From assembly GCA_965203365.1 (NCBI GenBank), contig OZ241878.1:1922001-1986000 (forward strand): 64,000 bases of DNA, written 5' to 3'. Shown piece after piece: positions 26,252 through 35,199 of the stretch. The notes beneath the pieces were generated by a model. That model ran no database searches. It saw only the letters and a program-made list of their open reading frames with translations, and was not told the origin of the DNA. This DNA comes from VYFG01 sp965203365. GTDB taxonomy: Bacteria; Pseudomonadota; Gammaproteobacteria; Arenicellales; Poriferihabitantaceae. The translations under genes and the position numbers were made by a program. Numbering within the stretch: position 1 is the first letter of the stretch; every line of letters begins with the position of its first letter.

Positions 26252-27473
26252 GGCGGCGGATGATCTCTCGACCCAGCTGCATCATATGCACTTCATCCGG
26301 CCCGTCCGCCAGACGAATCTGACGGGCATAGTTGTAGGCTTCGGCCAGGAAGAAGTCTTCCGTCAACCCCGCGGCCCCATGCAGTTGCATGGCATCATCG
26401 ATGACTCGGCAGGCCATGACGGGCGCTACGATCTTGATGGCAGCGATCAGGTCCCGGGCCACCCGATTGCCCAATCGGTCCATCCGGTCCGCCGCCATCA
26501 GGGTCAGCAGCCGCGCCTGCTCAATATCACAATAGGCGCGGGCGATCGTCTCCCGGACCGATTGATGCCGGCTAAGAGGCCGACCGAACGTGGCCCGCTC
26601 TTCCACCCGGCGACAGGCCAGTTCCAAGGCTCGCTGAGCGCACCCCACCAACCGCATGCAATGGTGGATTCGTCCTGGGCCCAGCCGGCCCTGGGCAATC
26701 TCGAACCCTCTCCCCTCGCCCAGCAAGAGGTTTTCCGCGGGCACCCTCACCTCCCGGAATTCAATTTCCGGTTCTCCGAAGGGCGCATCGTTATATCCGA
26801 GTGTCGTCACAGAGCGGAGAATGTGGACGCCCGCCGTGTCGCGCGGCACGAGAATCATCGACTGCTGCCGATGGCGATCCGGGTTTTCGGGGTCGGTTTT
26901 GCCCATGACGATGAGCAGCCTGCAATTGTCTCTCATCGCCCCGGTGGTAAACCACTTGCGACCGTTGATGACGTACTCATTCCCCTGTCGCCGGATCGAA
27001 CAGGCAATGTTGGTCGCGTCCGAAGAGGCATGATGTGGTTCCGTCATGGCGAATCCAGAACGGATTTCGCCGGCCAGCAACGGTTTCAACCAGTGCTCCT
27101 TTTGCGACTCGCTGCCATAGAGGATCAGGGTTTCCATATTGCCGGTATCCGGAGCGTTGCAGTTGAACACTTCGGGGGCCCAAAGGACGCGCCCCATGAT
27201 TTCAGCCAAGGGCGCGTACTCAAGATTGCTCAGCGGAACCGGGTCCTCTGGCCCTGATGAGTCATGTGCCTTGGGCAGAAAGAGATTCCAAAGCCCCGCC
27301 TGTTGCGCCCTTTTCTTCAGATCTTGAAGGATGGGTGGCGTCGTCCAGGGATTGTCCGTGCTCCGCTTCCATTGATTCATCTCCGTCTCCGCCGGGTAGA
27401 CATGGCGGTCCATGAAGTCTTCGAGTCGACGCCGAAGCGCCTGAACGCGATCAGGGAGCAGGGAATTCACCAC
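26229..27473 (-). CDS. Acyl-CoA dehydrogenase, ACAD10/11-type
   Basis: A 414-residue FAD enzyme: APDTGNMETLILYGSESQKE, the substrate/FAD strand GFAMTEPHHASSDATNI, YVINGRKWFTTGA, the helix LGPGRIHHCMRLVG, and the C-terminal RLADGPDEVHMMQLGREI. Where medium-chain enzymes have catalytic Glu (YEGT) this one has Asp (about residue 390, ADGPDEVH), and the isovaleryl-type glutamate position is Arg-Ile-His. This combination is characteristic of the ACAD10/11 group. It overlaps the phosphotransferase gene downstream, supporting a joint role in processing hydroxylated or branched acyl-CoAs. A threonate-dehydrogenase-like gene lies 120 bases upstream on the same strand and may belong to the same transcript. 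Confidence 0.88.
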   Translation of the reverse strand: MVNSLLPDRVQALRRRLEDFMDRHVYPAETEMNQWKRSTDNPWTTPPILQDLKKRAQQAGLWNLFLPKAHDSSGPEDPVPLSNLEYAPLAEIMGRVLWAPEVFNCNAPDTGNMETLILYGSESQKEHWLKPLLAGEIRSGFAMTEPHHASSDATNIACSIRRQGNEYVINGRKWFTTGAMRDNCRLLIVMGKTDPENPDRHRQQSMILVPRDTAGVHILRSVTTLGYNDAPFGEPEIEFREVRVPAENLLLGEGRGFEIAQGRLGPGRIHHCMRLVGCAQRALELACRRVEERATFGRPLSRHQSVRETIARAYCDIEQARLLTLMAADRMDRLGNRVARDLIAAIKIVAPVMACRVIDDAMQLHGAAGLTEDFFLAEAYNYARQIRLADGPDEVHMMQLGREIIRRHAGVGHD

Positions 27474-27593
27474 CAGAAGACATCATCGCCGGTGCCGGGG
27501 GGATGGCACAGGGGGGGGTCATCCTTCTGGACGGACCAGACGGTTCCTGGCGACGGCGAACCGGCGAATCCTTTCATTTGCTGATCGGGCCGA

Positions 27594-28493
27594 TCAACCT
27601 GGCATCACCGTATCCGACTGGGCGGCCAGATACTTGGCCACGGCCGAACCGTCTTCCTTGCCGAAACCGGCCCCGGATGCATCCGAGAACAAGGCCAAGG
27701 CGGCATGGGTCAATGGCGTCAAGACTTGTGCCCGGGCGGCTTCGCGACGGACGATCCCCAGGTCCTTGACAATCGTCTCCATGGGGGACCGGACGGCATA
27801 ATCACCATTGACGATATGCGACCCGCGTTCTTCAAACATCCACGAACTGCCTGTGGCATGGGAGATGACATCGTACATGGTCTCGAGATCGACTCCGATT
27901 TTCGCCGCCAGGGTCATGGCTTCGGCAGTGGCCGCCAAGTGTACATCCGACAACAACTGGTTCAGCATCTTGATCCGCGAAGCCATGCCGGGCTGGTAAC
28001 CCAGGGTGAAAACACGGGCCGCGATGGCATCAAATACCGGTTCCGACTTTCTGAACGCTTCCGCGCTGCCAGACGCCATGATGGCCAAGTCCCCCCGAAG
28101 GGCCCGTGCCGCTCCGCCCGCCACGGGTGCGTCCATCAAATGCATGCCGGATTCCGTCAGTTGTCCCGCAATCCGCTCCACGGTGGAAGGTGAGATCGTG
28201 TTCGACAGAATGAACAGCGTATCCGGCTCGGCCGCCTGCACAGCCCCATGCGGACCAAACAACACCGTCTCGGTCTGTTCATCATTGACCACGAAAATCA
28301 GCACCACCGGGGCGTTCGCCGTCGCGGCCGACGGGGTGGTATAGGAGATTCCCTTCTCCATCTCGAATCGATCCAGCACTTCGGAGCGCAGGTCGACCCC
28401 ATGGACATTGTAGCCCTCACGGACCAGCGACATGGCGGCCCCCCAGCCCATGGCCCCAAGACCGATCACCGCCACGTCACAATAATCTGACAT
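27594..28493 (-). CDS. NAD-dependent beta-hydroxyacid dehydrogenase, L-threonate dehydrogenase-like
   Basis: A 299-residue member of the 6-phosphogluconate/3-hydroxyisobutyrate dehydrogenase family. N-terminal Rossmann fold with VAVIGLGAMGWGAA, substrate motif DAPVAGGAARALRGDLAIMA, catalytic Lys175 in ASRIKMLNQLLSDVH and C-terminal GAGFGKEDGSAVAKYL. Details such as GSSWMFEERG and IVKDLGIVRREA resemble LtnD (threonate dehydrogenase) more than tartronate semialdehyde reductase. The oxidised substrate would be a 2,3-dihydroxy or 3-hydroxy acid. No threonate kinase or aldolase is adjacent, so the pathway is open. Confidence 0.82.
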   Translation of the reverse strand: MSDYCDVAVIGLGAMGWGAAMSLVREGYNVHGVDLRSEVLDRFEMEKGISYTTPSAATANAPVVLIFVVNDEQTETVLFGPHGAVQAAEPDTLFILSNTISPSTVERIAGQLTESGMHLMDAPVAGGAARALRGDLAIMASGSAEAFRKSEPVFDAIAARVFTLGYQPGMASRIKMLNQLLSDVHLAATAEAMTLAAKIGVDLETMYDVISHATGSSWMFEERGSHIVNGDYAVRSPMETIVKDLGIVRREAARAQVLTPLTHAALALFSDASGAGFGKEDGSAVAKYLAAQSDTVMPG

Positions 28494-28727
28494 CAGGTTG
28501 ATTCCTGGATTTTCTGTTGATCACGGACCCCAATTGAACAGGACGCACCGACTCGGGACACATTGAACCCGGAATCGGCGGGTTTGTCAAAGTGGCCATT
28601 AGTGGCAATTCTCTGCCAAATTCCTGTCATCTTCCCCTGAATTGACCATCATGACATCGTCCAAGAGTTGCAGGACATCACCGATTCGCACACACTACAG
28701 TGGTCGCCCCACTGACGGATTATCATC

Positions 28728-28970
28728 ATGACCGACACTCCTGTCATCGCCGCCAAAGCGCCTGTCCGTGTCGAACTGACGGCAGGTGAAACCTATTTCT
28801 GGTGCAGTTGCGGACGCTCAAAGACCCAACCCTTTTGCGACGGCTCTCACAAGGGGACCGGGCTCGCTCCCTTGCGCTATACCGCCGAAAGGTCCGGTCC
28901 GGCCTTCCTGTGTCAATGCAAGGCCAGTGCCCGCCGCCCGCTTTGCGACGGCACGCACAAGACCCTGTAG
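28728..28970 (+). CDS. CDGSH iron-sulfur domain protein (two motifs)
   Basis: An 80-residue protein with two complete CDGSH-type [2Fe-2S] sites. The first uses Cys26, Cys28, Cys37 and His41 (CSCGRSKTQPFCDGSHK), the second Cys62, Cys64, Cys73 and His77 (CQCKASARRPLCDGTHK). Tandem sites in one chain are typical of the bacterial Miner2-like/mitoNEET-related-2 group. It has no membrane anchor and should be a soluble redox or cluster-transfer protein. Divergent from the dehydrogenase gene across 230 bases. Confidence 0.92.
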   Translation: MTDTPVIAAKAPVRVELTAGETYFWCSCGRSKTQPFCDGSHKGTGLAPLRYTAERSGPAFLCQCKASARRPLCDGTHKTL

Positions 28971-29041
28971 CCCCAGAGTGATGCAATGCCCGTCCATCGC
29001 GCAATCGACGATTGACTGGTCCCGATGAGACCGCCGTTTCC

Positions 29042-29560
29042 ATGCTGAAACGAGTCAACATCCGTGTGTACGGGCTGTTGCTCCACTGCCACCGGATCCT
29101 GCTGATCGATGAGCAGGTGCGAGACCGAAAGCTCACCAAATTTCCCGGGGGCGGAATGGAACTGGGGGAAGGTCCCATCGACTGCCTCATCCGGGAGTTC
29201 AACGAAGAAATCGGCACCGAAATCCGGGTCCGGGAACATGTATACACCACGGGTTTCTTTCAATTATCGGCTTTCTCGCCTGAAGACCAGATCATCAGCA
29301 TCTACTATCGCGTCGAGGCCCCCACTCTGCCAGCAGACACATTGCCCGACATCGGGTGCCCGCCCGTCCTGACCCAACAGACCAGTACCATTGTGAGATT
29401 TCGCTGGAAGCCGCTCACCGACCTGAGCCCCGATGATGTCACACTTCCGATCGACCGGCATGTCGTCGAGCACTGTCTTCCGGAACGATTGACATCCCAC
29501 CCGATGGCGGCCCAGAACCGTTCCGATCAACTGCGCGGCAACCGATTGGATGGGTCATAA
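29042..29560 (+). CDS. Nudix hydrolase
   Basis: 172 residues with an intact Nudix box, GGGMELGEGPIDCLIREF followed by NEEIG, which matches Gx5Ex7REUxEExGU. The start VRVYGLLLHCHRILLIDEQV-like (here NIRVYGLLLHCHRILLIDEQ) is the usual first strands of the fold, so ATG 29042 is preferred over the open frame from 29012. It hydrolyses nucleoside diphosphate derivatives; the substrate is unknown. The 3' end overlaps the convergent flavoprotein gene by 34 bases, so one of the two may have had its end altered. Confidence 0.85.
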   Translation: MLKRVNIRVYGLLLHCHRILLIDEQVRDRKLTKFPGGGMELGEGPIDCLIREFNEEIGTEIRVREHVYTTGFFQLSAFSPEDQIISIYYRVEAPTLPADTLPDIGCPPVLTQQTSTIVRFRWKPLTDLSPDDVTLPIDRHVVEHCLPERLTSHPMAAQNRSDQLRGNRLDGS

Positions 29561-32091
29561 AGTGCCTTGCAGCCGACAGCCTCGACGCGGATGGGATACG
29601 GCTCGTCAAAGTATTCCATGACCAGCTCCCGTCCTTCCACCGCGTAGTCGCAGGGCAAGTAGCCCAACAGGATGTTTTTTCCGATGGATGGCCCATACGC
29701 GATACTGGTGGTATAGGACCGTCGACCCAGGGAATCCAACAAGACCTCCCGACGGTCCGGATCCAGGATCGGACAAGTGCCTACAGGATATCGCGCCATA
29801 CCGTGGCGGTCCGTGTTGTCGGACATGGTCATGGTGCACAGATAGGCCGGTTGGTGTTCTCGAGAGCGCTGTTCCAGATAGGCCGCCTTCCCGACGAAGT
29901 CGGCGTCCTTCACCTTGGGCCGGGCCAAACCCGCCTCCACCAGATTGTACTCGGTCAGCAGGTCCGCATTCTGAAGTCGCAGGCTTTTTTCCAGACGACG
30001 GGTGTTGGCATAGGTTTCCACACCCACCGCAACGGCCCCCTGTTCATAGATCAAGTCCCACAAGGACAATCCGTAACTGAACGGCACATGCAGTTCAAAG
30101 CCCTGCTCTCCCACATAGGAAATACAAAAGGCCATCACCGGAATCCCCTGCAGGGTCAGGGATCGGGTGAAGGCAAACGGAAATTCATCGGGCTCCAATG
30201 CGCCGGGGTCATCGGCCACATTCTGCAGCATTCTGCGGGCATTGGGGCCCCAGATGCCAAGGCAGGCGATGTGGTCACTGCGGTCTTCAATGTCCACTGT
30301 CCAGCCCGCATCCTGCGCCATGCGCTTGAGGTAGACATAATCCCGATGCCCTGCATCGGCCCCGTCGATCACTCGAAACCGGTTCTGTGCCAACCGGATG
30401 ACGGTCAAGTCCGCCCGAACCCCCCCGCGCCGGTCCAGAAACTGGGTATAGATTCCCTTTCCCACCTTCACATCTCCGCCGACCTTGGAAACACACACAT
30501 ATTCCATCAGGCTCTCGGCGTCCGGGCCAGACACATCGTAGATCGCGAAGTGGGACAGGTTGAACATACCGGCATTTTCCGACATCGCCAGATGCTCGGC
30601 ATTGGATACACGCCAGAAGTGACGATTGTCCCATTCGTGCTCCCGCACCGGCACCCGGTCGGCATATCGGTCCAGCAAGGGCTCATTGGCGGCATAGCCA
30701 TGGGCCCGCTCCCATCCCGCCAGTTCCATGAAGTATCCCCCCAACTCCTGCTCCCGGGGCCAGAAGGGACTGCGTCTCAGCCCCCGACCCTGCGTATAGG
30801 GCTCCCGGTTGTGGACCGCGGGATTGTAGATTTTGAAGGCGGTCTCATGACAGCGGGCATGAATGTAGCTCGGCGTTTTTTGCAACGGATAGTAGCGGGC
30901 CACATCAATACCGTGAATGTCAACCTCCGTCACCCCCTCGGTCATCATGTCGGCCAGGACCTTGCCAATGCCCGGTGCGTCCTTGACCCATACCGCTTCG
31001 GCATACCAAAGACCCCGTACATCCGGTGACTCACCAATGGAAGGTCCCCCGTCGGCGGTCACCTGCAACAGGCCATTGAAGGAATGATCGTCCTTGTACC
31101 CCAGTTCGCCGAGAATGGGGGTCAGTTCGATCGCGCGTTCCAACGGTTCCAGAATATCCTCCATGGCCAGATCCCGCTGGGAGGGAGACCAGTGACTGGC
31201 GCCATTTTCCGGCAGGTCCTTGGGATGCAGCAGCCGGGGGTGGTTCTCTTCGTAGTAGCCCCATTCGATCTGGCCGCCTTCCGGTGTGACCGGATCACCG
31301 GTATCCCGCATATAGGCGGAATTGCCCTGATCACGAAGCAACGGATATCCGATGTGCCGGCCGGTGTCCGCAAATTCTTCGTACGGACCAAAAAACGCCA
31401 GCGGGTGATCCACCGGCATGATGGGAAGGTCCTCTCCCGCCATCTGCGCCACCACCCGACCCCAAAGACCGGCACATACGACCACATGATCGGCCGATAT
31501 GGCGCCCCGATTCGTCTGCACGCTGCGGATGCGGCCATCCTGAACATCCAGTCCAATGCACGCTGTGTTCGCAAAGGCCTGCAACTGGCCCGTACTCACG
31601 GCGTTGTCCACCAAAATACCGGCCACCGTCTGTGACCGCGGAATCACCAAGCCCGCATCCGGGTCCCACAGGGCTCCCTGGATGCGGTCTTCCTCCAGCA
31701 GTGGAAATAGGGCCTTGGCCTCCTGTGGCGATATCATTCTGGCCTGGGTGCCGAACGATTTGCCGGAACCGACCTTGCGTTTCAACTCTCCCATCCGTTC
31801 GTCATCCCCCACGCGAGCCACTTCAAGGCCCCCCACTCGGCTGTAATGTCCCATCTGCTCATAGAAGGCCACACTATATCGGGTGGTGTAGCACGTCATG
31901 TGGTCATGCGCGGTCAGATAACAGAAGTCCGATGCATGGGAGGTGGAACCGATATCGGTGGGAATCGACGACTTGTCGATCCCGACGATATTATCCCAGC
32001 CCTGTTCGAGCAGGTGATGGGCCACGGAAGCGCCGACAATGCCACCTTGACCGATGATCACGACATTCGCGCGATGAGGCAGTTGGGCCAT
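29527..32091 (-). CDS. Dimethylglycine/sarcosine dehydrogenase-like flavoprotein with folate-binding domain
   Basis: 854 residues in two halves. The N-terminal half is a DAO-type FAD domain: NVVIIGQGGIVGASVAHHL, then GSTSHASD with His52 at the position where FAD is covalently attached in dimethylglycine and sarcosine dehydrogenases, and FNGLLQVTADGGPSIGESPD. The C-terminal half (from about residue 450) is aminomethyltransferase (GcvT)-like: YDVSGPDAESLMEYVCVSKV, IWGPNARRMLQNV and YVGEQGFELHVP. Such enzymes demethylate dimethylglycine or sarcosine and pass the one-carbon unit to tetrahydrofolate. It is a single gene with its own upstream gap. The function fits the methylamine and betaine theme of the window; the exact substrate is inference. 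Confidence 0.88.
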   Translation of the reverse strand: MAQLPHRANVVIIGQGGIVGASVAHHLLEQGWDNIVGIDKSSIPTDIGSTSHASDFCYLTAHDHMTCYTTRYSVAFYEQMGHYSRVGGLEVARVGDDERMGELKRKVGSGKSFGTQARMISPQEAKALFPLLEEDRIQGALWDPDAGLVIPRSQTVAGILVDNAVSTGQLQAFANTACIGLDVQDGRIRSVQTNRGAISADHVVVCAGLWGRVVAQMAGEDLPIMPVDHPLAFFGPYEEFADTGRHIGYPLLRDQGNSAYMRDTGDPVTPEGGQIEWGYYEENHPRLLHPKDLPENGASHWSPSQRDLAMEDILEPLERAIELTPILGELGYKDDHSFNGLLQVTADGGPSIGESPDVRGLWYAEAVWVKDAPGIGKVLADMMTEGVTEVDIHGIDVARYYPLQKTPSYIHARCHETAFKIYNPAVHNREPYTQGRGLRRSPFWPREQELGGYFMELAGWERAHGYAANEPLLDRYADRVPVREHEWDNRHFWRVSNAEHLAMSENAGMFNLSHFAIYDVSGPDAESLMEYVCVSKVGGDVKVGKGIYTQFLDRRGGVRADLTVIRLAQNRFRVIDGADAGHRDYVYLKRMAQDAGWTVDIEDRSDHIACLGIWGPNARRMLQNVADDPGALEPDEFPFAFTRSLTLQGIPVMAFCISYVGEQGFELHVPFSYGLSLWDLIYEQGAVAVGVETYANTRRLEKSLRLQNADLLTEYNLVEAGLARPKVKDADFVGKAAYLEQRSREHQPAYLCTMTMSDNTDRHGMARYPVGTCPILDPDRREVLLDSLGRRSYTTSIAYGPSIGKNILLGYLPCDYAVEGRELVMEYFDEPYPIRVEAVGCKALYDPSNRLPRS

Positions 32092-32228
32092 GAATACTTT
32101 CCTCCCGGAAGTCAGTTCAGCACCGGCACATTATAGACAATGCCACGGGGCGCCAGAGACATTCAAACGACCGAGTTTTTCCTGGAACGGACCCTCGGGC
32201 AGTCCCATGCTCTGGTCAGTCGAGTGAA

Positions 32229-32999
32229 TCAGGCCGCGGCTGACAGCCGCTGACGGAACAGCCCCCCGAATCCTTCGATGGCATACGATCGGCCAATCAG
32301 TTCCATCGCATGCCAGACCATCACCTGATTACTGCTGAGTACCGGGATACCCAAGGTGTGCTCAAGGCGATCCACCACCTCGGCCGCCCGGAGAGCCGTG
32401 CAGGAAATGAACAACAGATCGGCCCGGTCGTCCCAGACCGTGCGGGCGGCACAGTAGATGGATTCCGGGGAAATACGGGTCATGTCGGCATCGCTGGCGA
32501 AGCCGAATCCCCCCATCGCCTGCACGTCAAATCCCTGGCCAGCAAAGAATTGCGCCATCCGGGAATTGACCGATTCGATATAGGGGGTCAGGATGGCGAG
32601 CCGGCGAGCCCCCAAGGTTCGCATGGCCGCCAAGGCCGCCGTGACCGGTGTGGTGCAAGGGAAGGGACCGCGGGCTTCGCGCAGCCGGCGGAAGACTTCC
32701 TGCTCGCCGATCACCACCGTCCCGGATGTACAACCGTAGACCAGGACATCCAAGGCGACATCCGGTACGATCCCGGCCGCAGCACGACCGATGTCCGACG
32801 CCATCGCCCGCAGGTTCTCTTCGGTCACCGGATTGACATTCACCACCCGGTTCGTAAACAGTTCAACCCCAGGGGGCAACATGGTACGCAGATCCGCCTC
32901 GGTACAAAGATCCGTGGCGAGCGCCACCAGCCCAATGCGGCCATTGGGGCCAATCGTTTCCAATGGCTCTGCGAGCGAGACAGCTTTGTGTTGTATCAT
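32229..32999 (-). CDS. Asp/Glu racemase-superfamily protein, EutA-like
   Basis: A 256-residue protein of the maleate isomerase/arylmalonate decarboxylase group. IGLVALATDLCTEADLRTML, then VYGCTSGTVVIGEQ (Cys90) and LLFISCTALRAAEVVD (Cys200) give the two catalytic cysteines of two-base racemases or maleate isomerases. The sequence is very like EutA (DoeX-associated), which acts in ectoine degradation, but no ectoine hydrolase or deacetylase is in the window. Located 137 bases upstream of the dimethylglycine-dehydrogenase-like gene on the same strand (transcribed first), so a shared transcript is possible. Confidence 0.78.
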   Translation of the reverse strand: MIQHKAVSLAEPLETIGPNGRIGLVALATDLCTEADLRTMLPPGVELFTNRVVNVNPVTEENLRAMASDIGRAAAGIVPDVALDVLVYGCTSGTVVIGEQEVFRRLREARGPFPCTTPVTAALAAMRTLGARRLAILTPYIESVNSRMAQFFAGQGFDVQAMGGFGFASDADMTRISPESIYCAARTVWDDRADLLFISCTALRAAEVVDRLEHTLGIPVLSSNQVMVWHAMELIGRSYAIEGFGGLFRQRLSAAA

Positions 33000-33038
33000 A
33001 GTCGGGTGATTTTATTGCATCCGGTCCAAAAGGGATAG

Positions 33039-33953
33039 GTGCGTGAACCCATCGGCCCCGACCCCCCATTTCCATCCCTCATCACCTGCATATTGAGCAC
33101 CATCACCCCGTATCATGGCTCCTGCCTTTGCAGTGAGGCGTCCTGGACCTGTTTCGACAGTCCCATCACGGCACTTCACTGTCACTGCTCCAGATGCCGC
33201 AAGGCCCATGGCGCCGCTTTCGCTTCCTACTACTTTTTTCCGATGGACCACTTCCAGTGGACCGGCAATCTGTCGTCGATCATCCAGTTTTCCACCTCCC
33301 CGGGTATCACCCGGGCTTTTTGTGGGATCTGCGGCTCGGTCACACCAGCCGCTGACACCGACTCCAACATGATGGGGGTGCCCGCCGGCTGCCATCACCA
33401 CGGCCCAGCCATCTGCGCACACATATTTGTCGATTCAAAGGCTCCCTGGCATGAGATCACGGATCACTTGCCGCAACACCGGACCTATCCTCCGGGCATC
33501 AACGGGCCCGTACTCCAGAACACACGATGGCCTCCAAAACCGGAGGGGGTCGTGTCTCGGGGAAGCTGCCTTTGCCGAACCGTCACTTTTGAGGTCACCG
33601 AATCGTTCCATGTGGTGCACAACTGTTATTGCTCCCGTTGCCGGCGAGCCCGAGCTACCGCTTTCACGACCAATGGGTTTACCTCTTCCAAGGGAGTCAG
33701 ATTTCTGACTGGGGCGGACCACATCCACCATTACAAACTCCCCGAGGCCCGGTATTTCACTCAGGCCTTCTGTACAAAGTGCGGGTCGGGACTGCCCCGG
33801 ATTGACACGGAGCGCAATCTAGCCGTCACTCCTCTGGGCGTTCTTGACGACCCACCCGGGCAAGGTCCTGTGGATCACATTTTCGTGGCGGACAGGGCCA
33901 ACTGGTATGAAATTGGCGGCCCGCTGCCACAGTTTTGCCAAGAGCCGAACTGA
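33039..33953 (+). CDS. Tandem GFA/CENP-V domain protein
   Basis: 304 residues with two successive GFA-type Zn-binding domains. The first has GSCLCSEASW, CHCSRCRKAHGAAF and FCGICGSVTP; the second has GSCLCRTVTFEV, CYCSRCRRARATAF and FCTKCGSGLP. Each set supplies about seven cysteines for the structural and exchangeable Zn sites of the glutathione-dependent formaldehyde-activating (Gfa) fold. Members with single domains are common; a tandem copy is less usual and suggests internal duplication. A link with the formaldehyde released by demethylating enzymes nearby is tempting but not shown. The start is uncertain (GTG 33039). Divergent from the EutA-like gene. Confidence 0.82.
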   Translation: MREPIGPDPPFPSLITCILSTITPYHGSCLCSEASWTCFDSPITALHCHCSRCRKAHGAAFASYYFFPMDHFQWTGNLSSIIQFSTSPGITRAFCGICGSVTPAADTDSNMMGVPAGCHHHGPAICAHIFVDSKAPWHEITDHLPQHRTYPPGINGPVLQNTRWPPKPEGVVSRGSCLCRTVTFEVTESFHVVHNCYCSRCRRARATAFTTNGFTSSKGVRFLTGADHIHHYKLPEARYFTQAFCTKCGSGLPRIDTERNLAVTPLGVLDDPPGQGPVDHIFVADRANWYEIGGPLPQFCQEPN

Positions 33954-33966
33954 CCCCGCGTCGGGG
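33954..33966. terminator. Short hairpin between convergent genes
   Basis: CCCCG-cgt-CGGGG between the GFA stop (33953) and the beta-propeller stop (33970). It is a perfect 5-bp stem without a T run, so it is at most a weak bidirectional terminator. Confidence 0.3.
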
Positions 33967-33969
33967 CTA

Positions 33970-35199
33970 TCACTTCACCCGGGCCCCCCGCAAATATTTC
34001 AGTTGACTCGGTGAAGTCAAATCCATCTTTTCGATCCAGACCAGGTGCAGGTCGCCGTGGCGGTCCTGTGCGACGACCGGACTCCCCTGATAGCCACTTC
34101 CAGATGCACCGGGCACAATCCAGTCATCACTCCAGTCCTCGTCAAATCGCCAGGCCAGAATCACATCACCGGTTTCCTCTTCATCACTCCAATTCTCCCG
34201 GGCATCATCCCACACGGCGACAAACCCACCGGCAATCGATGCCACGGAGACATGCCACTGCGCTACGGCATCACCCATCGTATCCTGGACCGGTCCATTG
34301 ACCCCGAATCGGTGCCCCCCATCCACACTGCGTGCCCCCCACACCGCATAGCCCGAGCCGGGATGGCGCTTGTCAAGCCATACCGCTTCCACCCAGCCGT
34401 CCTGACCGGAGGCCACAGAGACGCGCATCGCACCGGTTCCCTTGTTGGCAAGATAACTTTCCGTTATCGCCGGCTCACGGTGTTCATTCAACTGAATTTC
34501 AGGGCCGAGAGTGCCGTCGAGGTGATACAAGATGCCAAAGAGACGAGTATGTCCCGCCCGACGGTCTTCCCAGGCAATGAACAGTTTTCCCGGGTGCGCA
34601 TAGTCTGCCGCGGGATAGGCTTGGTGATTGCTGACCTCCTGATGCACAATTGTCCTTTCCATTTCGGCGGTCAATGTTCCACCCCCCACGCCCAGTTCCC
34701 TCATCACGAGCCTCTGACCGGAGCCTTTCCGTTTTGCCCAGATAGCGAAGAGACGGCCGGACCCATCCGTTGCCAGTGTGACCTGTCGTCCCACACCCAA
34801 AGAAAAGGGCCTCAAGGTGGTGGGCCCATCCAGCGTGAGAAGACTGCCCAGAATCTGGCCATCCTGCTCCCAGGCGACGACCCAAGTGGTATTGATGGCT
34901 GGCACAATCACGGGGGCATAGGCCTCCGCTCCGGTGCTGATCTGAAAGGTAGTACGAAACTCAAGGTCAGCCAGCCCCTTGATCGCTACGTACACCTGAG
35001 GGGAACCGGTTCGATCATCCTCCCACACGACAGCCAAATGATCACCGGCCGCCGCCAGATGCCGGCGCCCGGAACCGTCCAGATGATGGTAGTGGGGTGC
35101 CAAAGCAGGGTTCGTCACATCAACCGGCTCGCCGAAATTCCACAACTCGCCATAACAGACGACAGGAACCCACAGGACCAGCCACAACCAGCGCATCAT
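33970..35199 (-). CDS. Exported sialidase-like beta-propeller protein
   Basis: 409 residues. A short signal peptide (MMRWLWLVLWVPVVCYG) is followed by repeated blades, each carrying an Asp-box-like strand: AVVWEDDRTGSPQVYVAI, KLFIAWEDRRAGHTRLFGI, GGFVAVWDDARENW and HLVWIEK. This repeat belongs to the BNR/sialidase-type six-bladed propellers. The catalytic arginine triad of sialidases was not recognised, so it may be a binding or structural protein. The start overlaps the stop of the thioredoxin-like gene (ATGA), so both are translated together and probably act in the periplasm. Confidence 0.65.
   Translation of the reverse strand: MMRWLWLVLWVPVVCYGELWNFGEPVDVTNPALAPHYHHLDGSGRRHLAAAGDHLAVVWEDDRTGSPQVYVAIKGLADLEFRTTFQISTGAEAYAPVIVPAINTTWVVAWEQDGQILGSLLTLDGPTTLRPFSLGVGRQVTLATDGSGRLFAIWAKRKGSGQRLVMRELGVGGGTLTAEMERTIVHQEVSNHQAYPAADYAHPGKLFIAWEDRRAGHTRLFGILYHLDGTLGPEIQLNEHREPAITESYLANKGTGAMRVSVASGQDGWVEAVWLDKRHPGSGYAVWGARSVDGGHRFGVNGPVQDTMGDAVAQWHVSVASIAGGFVAVWDDARENWSDEEETGDVILAWRFDEDWSDDWIVPGASGSGYQGSPVVAQDRHGDLHLVWIEKMDLTSPSQLKYLRGARVK

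Noticed and set aside
27515..27522. G8 run upstream of the acyl-CoA dehydrogenase as a second phase-variable tract
   Set aside because: It is short and lies between genes, outside any supported coding frame; a promoter effect is possible but there is no evidence.
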